Assembly (NCBI GenBank): GCA_023389745.1
Contig: JAEWED010000032.1
Coordinates: 1 to 32,588 of the forward strand
Origin: Actinomycetes bacterium
GTDB taxonomy: Bacteria; Actinomycetota; Acidimicrobiia; Acidimicrobiales; Microtrichaceae
Direction: 5' to 3'
DNA length: 32,588 nucleotides
Below, piece after piece: positions 7,541 to 14,371 of the stretch (positions within the stretch are counted from its first letter, which is position 1; each line of letters opens with the position of its first letter). The position numbers and the translations under genes were made by a program. Below the pieces are notes generated by a model. That model searched no databases. It saw only the letters and a list, made by a program, of their open reading frames with translations, and was not told where the DNA came from.

Positions 7541-8659
7541 ATGGCTCACAACCCGCAGAACTATCTGGCCGTCATCAAGGTGGTCGGGATCGGTGGAGGC
7601 GGCTGCAACGCCGTCAACCGCATGATCGACGCGGGCCTCAAGGGCGTCGAGTTCATCGCCATCAACACCGACGCCCAGGCGTTGCTGATGAGCGACGCGG
7701 ACATCAAGCTCGACATCGGCCGTGAGCTCACCCGTGGCCTCGGCGCCGGGTCCGATCCCGAGGTCGGCCGGCAGGCCGCCGAGGACCACCGCTCCGAGAT
7801 CGAAGAGGTGCTCCGCGGCGCCGACATGGTGTTCGTCACCGCCGGCGAGGGCGGTGGCACCGGCACCGGCGCCGCACCGGTGGTCGCCGAGATCGCCAAG
7901 AGCCAGGGTGCGCTGACCATCGCCGTCGTGACCCGTCCGTTCCTCTTCGAGGGCCGACGCCGCTCGGTGCAGGCCGACCAGGGCATCGGCACGCTGAAGG
8001 AGAAGGTCGACACCCAGATCGTCATCCCGAACGATCGCCTGCTCACCGTCGCCAACGAGAAGACCTCGGTCCTCAACGCGTTCAAGATGGCCGACGAGGT
8101 CCTGCTGCAGGGCGTCCAGGGCATCACCGACCTGATCACCACGCCGGGCCTGATCAACACCGACTTCGCGGACGTCCGCATGATCATGAGCGACGCCGGC
8201 AGCGCCCTCATGGGCGTCGGCTACGCGACCGGCGAGGGCCGCGCCCTGCAGGCCGCCCGCCACGCGATCTCCTCGCCGCTGCTCGAGGCAGCGATCGACG
8301 GGGCCCGCGGCATCCTGCTCAACATCTCCGGTGGCTCCGACCTGACCCTGTTCGAGGTCAACGAGGCCGCCTCGGTCATCCACGAGGTCGCCCACCCCGA
8401 GGCCAACATCATCTTCGGCGCCGTGATCGACGACGAGATGGGCGACGAGGTGCGCATCACCGTGGTCGCCGCCGGGTTCGAGCGCTGGGACGACTCCAAG
8501 TCCGCCCCTCGGCGCATCGAGACCACTCCCGCGGAGCCGATCTCGAAGCCGGCGGAGCGCAGCGGAGGCGGCATCATCCGCGAGGTCTTCGCCGAGGAGG
8601 ACGACGAGTCGCTCTTCGAGCCGGACGACGACTTCGACGTGCCGTCCTTCCTGAAGTGA
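7541..8659 (+). CDS. ftsZ: FtsZ, tubulin-like cell division GTPase
   Basis: Cytoplasmic GTPase that polymerises into the Z ring and recruits the divisome. I chose ATG 7541, preceded by GGAGGTGG at 7525-7532, over an in-frame GTG at 7529 that falls inside this ribosome-binding site. The 372-residue product has the N-terminal GIGGGGCNAVNRM loop, the tubulin signature GGGTGTG at 104-110 and the catalytic T7 loop NTDFADVRMIMSD. GTPase-domain helices run to about residue 320. A short acidic linker leads to the conserved C-terminal peptide ending DDFDVPSFLK, the docking site for SepF and other anchors. It is preceded by its own candidate promoter and followed 84 bp later by pgeF, and sepF lies two genes downstream, so the FtsZ-SepF pair is intact. 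Confidence 0.98.
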   Translation: MAHNPQNYLAVIKVVGIGGGGCNAVNRMIDAGLKGVEFIAINTDAQALLMSDADIKLDIGRELTRGLGAGSDPEVGRQAAEDHRSEIEEVLRGADMVFVTAGEGGGTGTGAAPVVAEIAKSQGALTIAVVTRPFLFEGRRRSVQADQGIGTLKEKVDTQIVIPNDRLLTVANEKTSVLNAFKMADEVLLQGVQGITDLITTPGLINTDFADVRMIMSDAGSALMGVGYATGEGRALQAARHAISSPLLEAAIDGARGILLNISGGSDLTLFEVNEAASVIHEVAHPEANIIFGAVIDDEMGDEVRITVVAAGFERWDDSKSAPRRIETTPAEPISKPAERSGGGIIREVFAEEDDESLFEPDDDFDVPSFLK

Positions 8660-8743
8660 GCCGTCGTCGCTGAACCCGACGGCCGGCTCGACGCCGCCGT
8701 TGCAGCATCGGGCGGATCCGACGGACCCGCCGGACGGGTCCAC

Positions 8744-9424
8744 GTGCGCTTCACCGACCGGGCCGACGGCGACTTCGCCGTCGACGCGGAGCCCGTCGCG
8801 CTCGCTCGTGCCCGCGCCCGCGTCGCCCCGGGGACCTGGACGTGGTTGCGCCAGGTGCACGGGGCGGACGTCGTGGTGGTGGGGGAGCCCGGAGCGCATG
8901 CCGGGGCCGCTGCCGACGCCGCGGTCACGGCGGTGCCGGGAGCGGTGCTCGCGGTGAACACCGCCGACTGCGCCGGGGTGCTGCTCGCCGGGCCGTCCCC
9001 GTCGGGCGTCGTCGTCGGCGCCGCCCACGCCGGCTGGCGCGGCCTGCACCGAGGCGTGCTCGAGGCCACCGTCGAGGCCATGCGGGACCTCGGCGCCGAA
9101 CGGGTGCACTGGTGCCTCGGACCCTGCATCTCGCCGTCGCGCTACGAGTTCGGCGGCGACGACCTCGAACTGGTGGTCGCCCGCTACGGGGACGTCGTCC
9201 GTGGGGTCACCTCCGACGGGGCGCCTGCGCTCGACCTGCGCGCCGGCGTCGCCGCGGCGCTCGACGCGGCCGGCGCGCTCGGTCCCGCGGATCGTGCGGT
9301 CGAGTGCACCGCGTCGGACCCCCGGTTCTACTCGTGGCGTGCCCGCAAGGACGCCGGCCGGCAGACCGCGGCGATCTGGTCGACCGATCTCGACGCCGGC
9401 GCCACCTCTGCCCACACCCGGTGA
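8744..9424 (+). CDS. pgeF: PgeF/YfiH, laccase-domain peptidoglycan editing factor
   Basis: Cu/Zn-dependent laccase-domain protein. Family members remove wrongly incorporated L-Ser from UDP-MurNAc and also show polyphenol oxidase and purine nucleoside phosphorylase activity; which applies here is inferred. GTG 8744 is the first usable start after the in-frame ftsZ stop; the ribosome-binding site is weak. The 226-residue product carries the metal-binding triad: His39 in RQVHGADV, Cys76 in NTADCAGVL and His95 in HAGWRG. GPCISPSRYEF and the C-terminal RFYSWRARKD.GRQ segment are also diagnostic. It lies between ftsZ and sepF, as in many Gram-positive dcw clusters. The usually adjacent yggS (PLP protein) is missing here. 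Confidence 0.92.
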   Translation: MRFTDRADGDFAVDAEPVALARARARVAPGTWTWLRQVHGADVVVVGEPGAHAGAAADAAVTAVPGAVLAVNTADCAGVLLAGPSPSGVVVGAAHAGWRGLHRGVLEATVEAMRDLGAERVHWCLGPCISPSRYEFGGDDLELVVARYGDVVRGVTSDGAPALDLRAGVAAALDAAGALGPADRAVECTASDPRFYSWRARKDAGRQTAAIWSTDLDAGATSAHTR

Positions 9425-9436
9425 TCCGGCTGCAAC

Positions 9437-9442
9437 TACACT
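9437..9442 (+). promoter_or_regulatory. Possible sepF -10 element
   Basis: TACACT lies 19 bp before the sepF start, between pgeF and sepF. No convincing -35 element is visible at the expected distance. The predicted transcript would have a very short leader that just includes the GAGGAG ribosome-binding site at 9449-9454. Confidence 0.3.
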
Positions 9443-9461
9443 CGTTCAGAGGAGATTCACG

Positions 9462-10064
9462 ATGTCGAACTGGATGAAGAACACGCGGACGTGGCTCGGA
9501 CTGGGCAACGAGCCGTACTACGAGGACGAGTACGGCGACCCGGGCGACTACGACGACTACGTCGACGAGATCGACGAGCCGGTCGAGCGCGTCGCCCCGC
9601 AGCGTGTCGGGGCCCGTTCGTCGGTGGCCGCCGAACCGCAGCGGTCGTCGGCCCGTTCGTCGGTCCGGCCGATGCCGACCCGCCAGTCCGAGGACTGGGA
9701 CGAGGGCGACGGTGGCGTCCGGGTGATCAGCGCACCGGCCCCCGAGCCCGAGCCGCGCGGCGTCGTGCGTCCGTTGCCGTCGACCGCGAAGCCTCACGTC
9801 GTCACGCCCTCGGGCTTCAACGACGTGCAGCAGGTCGCCGACCGCTTCAAGCGCGACCAGCCCGTCATCATCAACCTGCAGAACGTCGACCGTGACCTCT
9901 CCCGCCGGCTCATCGACTTCGCCAGCGGCCTCTGCTACGGCCTCGAGGGCGACATGGAGCGTGTCGCCGACCAGGTCTTCCTGCTGACGCCCCACGGGGC
10001 CGAGGTCTCCGACGACGACCGTCGCCGCCTGCGAGAGGGCGGCCTGGTGAACGAGGACCGTTGA
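9462..10064 (+). CDS. sepF: SepF, FtsZ membrane anchor
   Basis: SepF binds the FtsZ C-terminal peptide and the membrane and is the main FtsZ anchor in Actinobacteria, which lack FtsA. The ATG at 9462 follows GAGGAG with 7 nt spacing; the frame is open upstream inside pgeF but that is not coding. The product has 200 residues. The first residues MSNWMKNTRTWLGLG form an amphipathic membrane-targeting helix. An acidic Tyr/Asp-rich stretch and a ~70-residue Arg/Pro/Ser-rich linker follow. The SepF (DUF552) core spans ~105-190: VVTPSGFNDVQQVADRFKRDQPVIINLQNVD, then RRLIDFASGLCYGLEGDMERVADQVFLLTP. The order pgeF-sepF-yggT-divIVA matches other Actinobacteria. Confidence 0.95.
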   Translation: MSNWMKNTRTWLGLGNEPYYEDEYGDPGDYDDYVDEIDEPVERVAPQRVGARSSVAAEPQRSSARSSVRPMPTRQSEDWDEGDGGVRVISAPAPEPEPRGVVRPLPSTAKPHVVTPSGFNDVQQVADRFKRDQPVIINLQNVDRDLSRRLIDFASGLCYGLEGDMERVADQVFLLTPHGAEVSDDDRRRLREGGLVNEDR

Positions 10065-10068
10065 GCCG

Positions 10069-10113
10069 GATCGTGCACCGACAACCGACAGATCGTGACC
10101 CGGCAGATCGTGA
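10069..10113 (+). repeat. Three GATCGTG copies between sepF and yggT
   Basis: GATCGTG occurs at 10069-10075, 10091-10097 and 10106-10112. The last two belong to a longer CAGATCGTGA repeat (10089-10098 and 10104-10113) spaced 15 bp apart. They fill most of the 55-bp spacer before yggT, where no clear ribosome-binding site is seen. Function unknown; could be chance duplication or a binding site. Confidence 0.6.
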
Positions 10114-10119
10114 GTCCAC

Positions 10120-10377
10120 ATGGACCTGATCTGCTGGGCGCTGCAGGCGTTCATCGTGGTGATCTTCCTGCGGATCATCCTGAGCTGGTTCCCCGCGTCG
10201 GGTGAGGGCCTGCTGGCGACCGCGCAGCGCCTGACGTTCGTGGCGACGGAGTGGCTGATGGGGCCGCTGCGGCGGATGATCCCGCCGGTGCGACTCGGTG
10301 CGGCCGCACTCGACCTGTCGCCGCTGATCGTGCTGCTGGGCATCAGCCTGCTGCAGCCGCTGATCTGCTCGCTCTGA
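10120..10377 (+). CDS. YggT family integral membrane protein
   Basis: Small 85-residue membrane protein. It has two hydrophobic segments, ~3-22 (LICWALQAFIVVIFLRIILS) and ~62-83 (LDLSPLIVLLGISLLQPLI), separated by a loop with WFPASG and the family's PLRRMIPPVRLGAAALDLSPLIVLL motif. These are typical of YggT (Pfam YGGT) proteins, which usually lie between sepF and divIVA in Actinobacteria and Firmicutes. Their role is unknown; links to envelope or division function are inferred from context. The ATG at 10120 is the natural start, although no good ribosome-binding site precedes it. Confidence 0.88.
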   Translation: MDLICWALQAFIVVIFLRIILSWFPASGEGLLATAQRLTFVATEWLMGPLRRMIPPVRLGAAALDLSPLIVLLGISLLQPLICSL

Positions 10378-10380
10378 TCG

Positions 10381-10400
10381 GGTTCGCCACATGGCGAACC
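10381..10400. promoter_or_regulatory. 20-bp inverted repeat between yggT and divIVA
   Basis: GGTTCGCCA and TGGCGAACC are perfect 9-bp arms around a CA centre, 3 bp after the yggT stop and 35 bp upstream of the divIVA -10-like hexamer. No T run follows, so it is either a Rho-independent-like hairpin lacking a U tail or a dimeric regulator's operator. The near-perfect symmetry with almost no loop favours an operator, by inference. Confidence 0.6.
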
Positions 10401-10435
10401 GATGTCGGATACCCGACCGACCGGTGACAGCGGGC

Positions 10436-10441
10436 TACCAT
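10436..10441 (+). promoter_or_regulatory. divIVA -10 element, probably leaderless
   Basis: TACCAT ends 7 bp before ATG 10449, so the transcript would start at or next to that codon. CCGACC at 10413-10418 (17-bp spacing) is a weak -35. No Shine-Dalgarno sequence precedes the start, consistent with a leaderless mRNA. Confidence 0.45.
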
Positions 10442-10448
10442 GCGCGTC

Positions 10449-11762
10449 ATGGAGCTGACTCCGGAACTGTTCGAGAAGATTGAGTTCGCAGAGCGCCGCA
10501 AGGGCTACGACACCGAGCAGGTCGAGACCTTCCTCGAGCAGGCGGGCACTGCGCTGGCGCAGCTCCTCGCCAGGGTGCGCCACATCGAAGAGCGCTCCGC
10601 GCAGGCCGAGGGGCGTCTGGCCCAGGCCGACGCGGTGCTCGCCGAAGCCGACCAGCGCGCCCGTGAGGCCGACGAGCGGGTCCAGCAGGCCGACCAGCGT
10701 GCCCAGCAGGCCGAGCGTGTCGCCCGAGAGGCACGCGAAGCCGCGCAGCACGCGGCGGCGTCCGCGGCCACCTCGACGCGACTGAGCGAAGAAGCCGAGG
10801 TCGAGCAGGCGGCCAAGACCCTGCTGATGGCCCGTCGCACGGCCGAGGCGACCGTCAACGAGGCCCGTGGCCATGCCCAGGCGATGACCGAGGATGCCCA
10901 GTCGCGGGCCGAGCGCCAGCTCGCCGAGGCGAACGCAGAGGCCGAGGAGCTGATCCGTCGGGCCGGCGAGCAGGCCGACGCCGAGTACGCCGACCGCAAG
11001 GCCTCGGCCATCGAAGAGGTCCGCTCGCTCGAGTCCCGCCGTGCCCAGCTGGCCGACGTCATCTCGCAGCTCGAGTCCCGCCTCGCCGGTTACCGCTCCG
11101 AGCTCACCCGTGCGGCAGAAGAGCTCACGGTCCTCGCCGAGGACCCCTCCCGGCTGGGCTCGCGCCCGACCATGTCGATCCTGCCCGACGAGGTCCTCAC
11201 CTCGGCCCCCGCGGTCGACGACGACCGTCCTGCACAGGACTTCTCCGGCGGCTCGACCGAGACCGTCGTGGAGTCCGTCGTCGAACAGGCCACCGAGGAT
11301 CCCTCCGACACCGACGGTGGAGACGGCGGCGCCCAGGTCGAGGTCATCGACGAGGTGCTCGTCGCAGAAGAGGCGGCCGCCGACCCCGAGGCCCGCGCCG
11401 CCTACCTGGATCTGACCACGCCGTCGCCGCAGGCCGATCAGGTCGGCGATGCCGATCGCTGGGGGCCGGGCAGCTGGTCCGAGCTGGCCGCCGACTTCGT
11501 CGACGAGGACGCCGAGGGCGAGGCGGCCTACGCACGTGCCGGCGCCAAGGAGTCGGGCGCAGCGCCGTCGTCGGGCTCCCGCCCCGCGGTGGACGACCGC
11601 CCGACCGAGGCGGTGCCCCGTGCAGAGGCGCACCGCGACCGCTACATGGAAGAGCTCGACAGCGCGGTCAACGAGGCGGTCGAGCTCGACGACGACGCGA
11701 TGAAGGCGTTCTTCGAGGGCACCTCCGACCCGAAGACCCGCCGCTTCGGCTGGCGTCGCTGA
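10449..11762 (+). CDS. divIVA: DivIVA (Wag31-like) polar growth / septum coiled-coil protein
   Basis: Scaffold protein that recognises negatively curved membrane and organises polar or septal wall growth in Actinobacteria. I prefer ATG 10449 (MELTPELFEKIEF), as the family starts this way and a TACCAT hexamer lies 7 bp before it; ATG 10440 is the alternative. The product has 437 residues. The conserved N-terminal DivIVA domain (~1-55) contains FEKIEFAERRKGYDTEQVETFLEQA. A long Ala/Glu/Gln-rich coiled coil spans ~30-225 with repeats of the type AQADAVLAEADQRAREADERVQQAD. The rest is an acidic, Pro/Ser/Asp-rich region and a basic end (DPKTRRFGWRR). It is longer than Bacillus DivIVA, as is common in actinomycetes. 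Confidence 0.92.
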   Translation: MELTPELFEKIEFAERRKGYDTEQVETFLEQAGTALAQLLARVRHIEERSAQAEGRLAQADAVLAEADQRAREADERVQQADQRAQQAERVAREAREAAQHAAASAATSTRLSEEAEVEQAAKTLLMARRTAEATVNEARGHAQAMTEDAQSRAERQLAEANAEAEELIRRAGEQADAEYADRKASAIEEVRSLESRRAQLADVISQLESRLAGYRSELTRAAEELTVLAEDPSRLGSRPTMSILPDEVLTSAPAVDDDRPAQDFSGGSTETVVESVVEQATEDPSDTDGGDGGAQVEVIDEVLVAEEAAADPEARAAYLDLTTPSPQADQVGDADRWGPGSWSELAADFVDEDAEGEAAYARAGAKESGAAPSSGSRPAVDDRPTEAVPRAEAHRDRYMEELDSAVNEAVELDDDAMKAFFEGTSDPKTRRFGWRR

Positions 11763-11831
11763 ACCACCTCGCACACGTCGAGCGGTCACCGAGACCCGTC
11801 GCTCCGGGCCGCCGTCGGCGCAGATCCGGGT

Positions 11832-11843
11832 CACCTCCAGGTG
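11832..11843. promoter_or_regulatory. Small inverted repeat upstream of the DksA-like gene
   Basis: CACCT and AGGTG form 5-bp arms around CC, about 30 bp before the -35 element of the next gene. It lies in the 194-bp spacer after divIVA, the longest gene-free stretch of the window. It could be an operator half-site pair or chance. Confidence 0.25.
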
Positions 11844-11871
11844 TGACGTGCGCGCCCGGAGTGCCGCATCG

Positions 11872-11900
11872 CTGACGGGCCGCGGGCAGCCGACTAGGGT
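11872..11900 (+). promoter_or_regulatory. Promoter of the DksA-like gene
   Basis: CTGACG (11872-11877) and TAGGGT (11895-11900) are spaced 17 bp, one of the better promoter matches in the window. Transcription would begin near 11907, giving a ~50-nt leader. Confidence 0.55.
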
Positions 11901-11907
11901 GCTCCAA

Positions 11908-11941
11908 CCATTCGACCACCAGGGCGCTGCCCGACGAATGG
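11908..11941 (+). promoter_or_regulatory. Nested hairpin in the leader of the DksA-like gene
   Basis: CCATTCG (11908-11914) pairs with CGAATGG (11935-11941). Inside it, GGGC (11922-11925) pairs with GCCC (11929-11932). The hairpin begins at the predicted transcript start and ends 1 nt before the AGAGGAGG ribosome-binding site (11943-11950). A second GCCC at 11950-11953 could compete for GGGC, so translation control is possible (inference). Confidence 0.45.
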
Positions 11942-11956
11942 CAGAGGAGGCCCTCA

Positions 11957-12667
11957 GTGGCGACCAAGCGTGCATCGACAGCGAAGAAGGCTGCGCCGGC
12001 CGGGAAGACGGCGTCGTCCTCGGCGAAGAAGGCACCCGCCAAGAAGGCGCCCGTGAAGAAGGCCCCGGCCGCTGCGGCGAAGAGCGCACCCGCCAAGAAG
12101 GCAGCAGCCAAGGCACCTGCGAAGAAGGCACCGGCCACCCCGGCCAAGAAGGCACCGACGAAGCCCTCCGCCACCAAGAAGGCGGCACCGGCGGCCACCA
12201 AGAAGGCCGCGGCGTCGTCATCCGCCAACACCCAGTCCGCGAAGAAGGCACCTGTGAAGCAGCCCAACAACTCCGCCACGTCCACCACGGAGAAGTCCCC
12301 GTTCGACGCCAAGTTCCTCGATGCCCAGCGCGCCGCCCTCGAAGAGGAGCGCGCCACGCTCAGCACCCAGGCCGCTGCGCTGAAGGCCGAGGCCGACGCC
12401 CTCGCTCGTGACCGCGAGCCCGGCGACGTCCAGTTCGACGACGAGTCGGGCGAGGGCGACACCCTTGCGGTCGAGCGTGACTTCGACCTGGCACGCGCCG
12501 CTGCGGCGCTCGCGACGATCGAGGAGATCGACGCCGCACTGGCCCGGATCGACAAGGGCACCTACGGCATCTGCGAGTACTCCGGGCAGGCGATCCCGAA
12601 GGAACGGCTCCGGGCCATTCCGTATGCTCGGGAGCGCGTCGAGTTCAAGACTCGCAGCTTCCGCTGA
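11957..12667 (+). CDS. DksA/TraR-like protein with lysine-rich histone-like N-terminal tail
   Basis: GTG 11957 has a strong ribosome-binding site, AGAGGAGG, 6 nt upstream. The 236-residue product has two parts. Residues ~1-105 are a low-complexity Lys/Ala/Pro tail with many KKAPA/KKAAA units, resembling histone H1-like bacterial DNA-binding tails. Residues ~115-236 resemble the DksA/TraR family: a coiled-coil region, then ALARIDKGTYGICEY.G..IPKERLRAIPYARERVEF. In canonical members this last segment carries CxxCG...CVxC, binding zinc; here only one Cys remains (CEYSG, RVEF). Family members bind the RNA polymerase secondary channel or related sites; function here is inferred. As I recall, Streptomyces also has a DksA-type gene just before lspA and rluD, which supports the assignment. 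Confidence 0.82.
   Translation: MATKRASTAKKAAPAGKTASSSAKKAPAKKAPVKKAPAAAAKSAPAKKAAAKAPAKKAPATPAKKAPTKPSATKKAAPAATKKAAASSSANTQSAKKAPVKQPNNSATSTTEKSPFDAKFLDAQRAALEEERATLSTQAAALKAEADALARDREPGDVQFDDESGEGDTLAVERDFDLARAAAALATIEEIDAALARIDKGTYGICEYSGQAIPKERLRAIPYARERVEFKTRSFR
11985..12262 (+). repeat. AAGAAGGC-type coding repeats (Lys/Ala/Pro tail)
   Basis: The sequence AAGAAGGC recurs more than ten times with irregular spacing, encoding KKA units separated by Pro, Ala, Thr and Val. It is an irregular coding repeat, not a CRISPR array: no constant-length spacers are present. Confidence 0.8.
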
Positions 12668-12709
12668 CGCCGTCCCGCCGACGCTGACACCGCGCTGAAA
12701 GGCGATCCG

Positions 12710-13390
12710 ATGTCCGATTCCGAGCGCTCGGAGCGCCCTGAGGTCGACGCCCCTGGCATCGACGTCCCGGTCGGCGCCGCGGACGAGCCGCCCGAGCAGG
12801 CGATCGCCGCCGCCCTCGACGAGGAGGCCGCGGCGTCGTCGAGCTGGTGGCGTTGGTGCATCGTCGCCGGCGTCGCGCTGCTCGTGCTGGCGATCGATCA
12901 GCTCTCGAAGTCCTGGGCGGTCGATCGCCTGGCCGACGGCAGCGTCATCGACCTGGTCTGGACGCTGCGCTTCAAGCTGGCCTTCAACACGGGCATGGCG
13001 TTCTCGAAGGGCTCCGGCTCCGGAGCGATCATCGGGCTGGTCGTGCTCGTCGTCGTGGTCGTCCTGTTGTTCGTGGCCCGCACGATGCGCTCGCGGGTGC
13101 AGCTGGTGCTGGTCGGCCTGATCATCGGCGGTGCACTCGGCAACGTGCTCGACCGGCTCTTCCGGGCGCCGCTCGAGAACGCGCCGTCGGGGTTCATGCG
13201 TGGCGCCGTCGTCGACTTCATCGACGTGCAGTGGTGGCCGATCTGGAACGTCGCCGACATGGCCGTCGTGCTGGGGGCGATCGCCCTCGCGCTCTACGGC
13301 CTGCGAGCTGAGCCCGACGAGCCCGAACCCGAGCCCGAACCGGCACCCACCGACGCGGTCGCCGACGCCGACGCACCGCGGTCCGAGTGA
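12710..13390 (+). CDS. lspA: LspA, lipoprotein signal peptidase (signal peptidase II)
   Basis: Membrane aspartic protease that cleaves signal peptides of prolipoproteins after lipid attachment. The 226-residue product starts at ATG 12710, behind a GAAAGGCGA ribosome-binding region. Four membrane helices are visible, beginning with WCIVAGVALLVLAIDQLSKSW and including GAIIGLVVLVVVVVLLFVA. The catalytic Asp pair is present: Asp148 in GNVLDR and Asp183 in WNVADM, with the VVDFIDVQ motif between. It has a ~43-residue acidic N-terminal extension and an acidic Glu/Pro-rich C-terminal tail (EPDEPEPEPEP), both expected in the cytoplasm. It overlaps rluD by GTGA, so the two are probably co-translated. 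Confidence 0.95.
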   Translation: MSDSERSERPEVDAPGIDVPVGAADEPPEQAIAAALDEEAAASSSWWRWCIVAGVALLVLAIDQLSKSWAVDRLADGSVIDLVWTLRFKLAFNTGMAFSKGSGSGAIIGLVVLVVVVVLLFVARTMRSRVQLVLVGLIIGGALGNVLDRLFRAPLENAPSGFMRGAVVDFIDVQWWPIWNVADMAVVLGAIALALYGLRAEPDEPEPEPEPAPTDAVADADAPRSE

Positions 13391-14325
13391 GCACACCAGA
13401 GGGACCGCCGAGCTACCTCGAGGTCGTGCCCGAGGCGCTCGCAGATGAACGCCTCGACCGTCTCATCGCGCTGATCACCGGCTGCTCCCGGGCAGAGGCG
13501 GTCGACGCGATCCGCTCCGGCGGTGTGCTCGTCGACGGTCACGTGGCGACCAAACCGTCGGTCCGGATCCCGCCGGGCACCGAGGTCTCGATCGCCGAGG
13601 ACCCCGTCGCCGCCGCCGAGGTCGTCGAGCCCGACGCCGAGGTCGAGGTCCGCGTCGTGTTCGAGGACGACGACATCATCGTGGTCGACAAGCAGGCCGG
13701 GCTCGTCGTGCACCCCGGAGCCGGACACCACGACTCGACGCTCGTGCACGGGCTGCTCGCCCGGTACCCGGAGCTCCGTGAGGTGGGGGAGCCGCTGCGC
13801 CCCGGGCTGGTGCACCGCTTGGATCGGGGCACCTCGGGGCTGCTCGTCGTCGCGCGCACGCCGGACGCGTACGTCGACCTGGTCGACCAGCTGTCGACGC
13901 ACTCGGTGCTGCGGGTCTACACGACGATGACGTGGCGCCACTTCGAGCACCCGAACGGCGTCATCGACGCACCTATCGGACGATCACGTCGCGACCCGTT
14001 GCGCATGACCGTCGCTGCCGACGGTCGCGAGTCCCGGACCCACTACCGGGTCGAGCGGCCCTTCGACGAGCCCGTCGAGGCGTCGCTGGTCACCTGCGAG
14101 CTCGAGACGGGCCGCACCCACCAGATCCGGGTGCACCTGGCGTCGATCGGGCATGCCGTGCTGGGCGACGAGGTCTACGGGGGGCTGCGGCACTCGTTCC
14201 GGATGCCTCGCCCGTTCCTGCACGCCCGGCAGCTGTCGTTCCGTCACCCGGGCACCGACGAGTACGTCTCGTTCGACTCGCCGCTTCCGGCCGACCTGCA
14301 GGCCGTGCTCGACCGCTTCAGCTGA
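13387..14325 (+). CDS. rluD: RluD-family 23S rRNA pseudouridine synthase
   Basis: Converts specific uridines of 23S rRNA to pseudouridine; RluD-type enzymes act in helix 69. The GTG start overlaps the lspA stop. The 312-residue product has an N-terminal S4 RNA-binding domain (ALADERLDRLIALITGCSRAEAVDAIRSGGVLVDGHVATKPSVRI, ~15-60). A RluA-type catalytic domain follows: VVDKQAGLVVHPGAGH, HRLDRGTSGLLV (143-154, catalytic Asp146), an ETGRTHQIRVHLASIGHAVLGDEVYGG segment and FLHARQLSFRHP. The exact target site cannot be fixed from sequence, as RluA, C and D share these motifs; S4 plus synteny with lspA favours RluD-like. Confidence 0.9.
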   Translation: MSTPEGPPSYLEVVPEALADERLDRLIALITGCSRAEAVDAIRSGGVLVDGHVATKPSVRIPPGTEVSIAEDPVAAAEVVEPDAEVEVRVVFEDDDIIVVDKQAGLVVHPGAGHHDSTLVHGLLARYPELREVGEPLRPGLVHRLDRGTSGLLVVARTPDAYVDLVDQLSTHSVLRVYTTMTWRHFEHPNGVIDAPIGRSRRDPLRMTVAADGRESRTHYRVERPFDEPVEASLVTCELETGRTHQIRVHLASIGHAVLGDEVYGGLRHSFRMPRPFLHARQLSFRHPGTDEYVSFDSPLPADLQAVLDRFS

Positions 14326-14371
14326 GCGGGGTGGGTGCCGGTCGGTGGAGCGGGGTGGATGTCAGTCGGCT
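14324..14371. repeat. Imperfect 24-bp tandem duplication at converging gene ends
   Basis: The units 14324-14347 and 14348-14371 both begin GAGCGGGGTGG and share TGnC.GTCGG, with a few substitutions. They span the end of rluD and the 3' end of the opposing rrf2-type gene, and probably arose by a local duplication. Confidence 0.6.

Noticed and set aside
11763..11956. tRNA or other structural RNA in the longest spacer
   Set aside because: No cloverleaf-compatible stems or TTCGA-type T loop in the right context; the spacer is explained by a promoter and leader hairpin.
9207..12251. Minus-strand open frame of about 1,000 codons opposite sepF, divIVA and the DksA-like gene
   Set aside because: Shadow of confirmed plus-strand genes; low-complexity peptide and no ribosome-binding site or promoter of its own.
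11985..12262. AAGAAGGC repeats as a CRISPR or satellite array
   Set aside because: Repeats are short, irregularly spaced and entirely in frame, encoding a Lys/Ala/Pro tail; no constant spacers and no cas genes.
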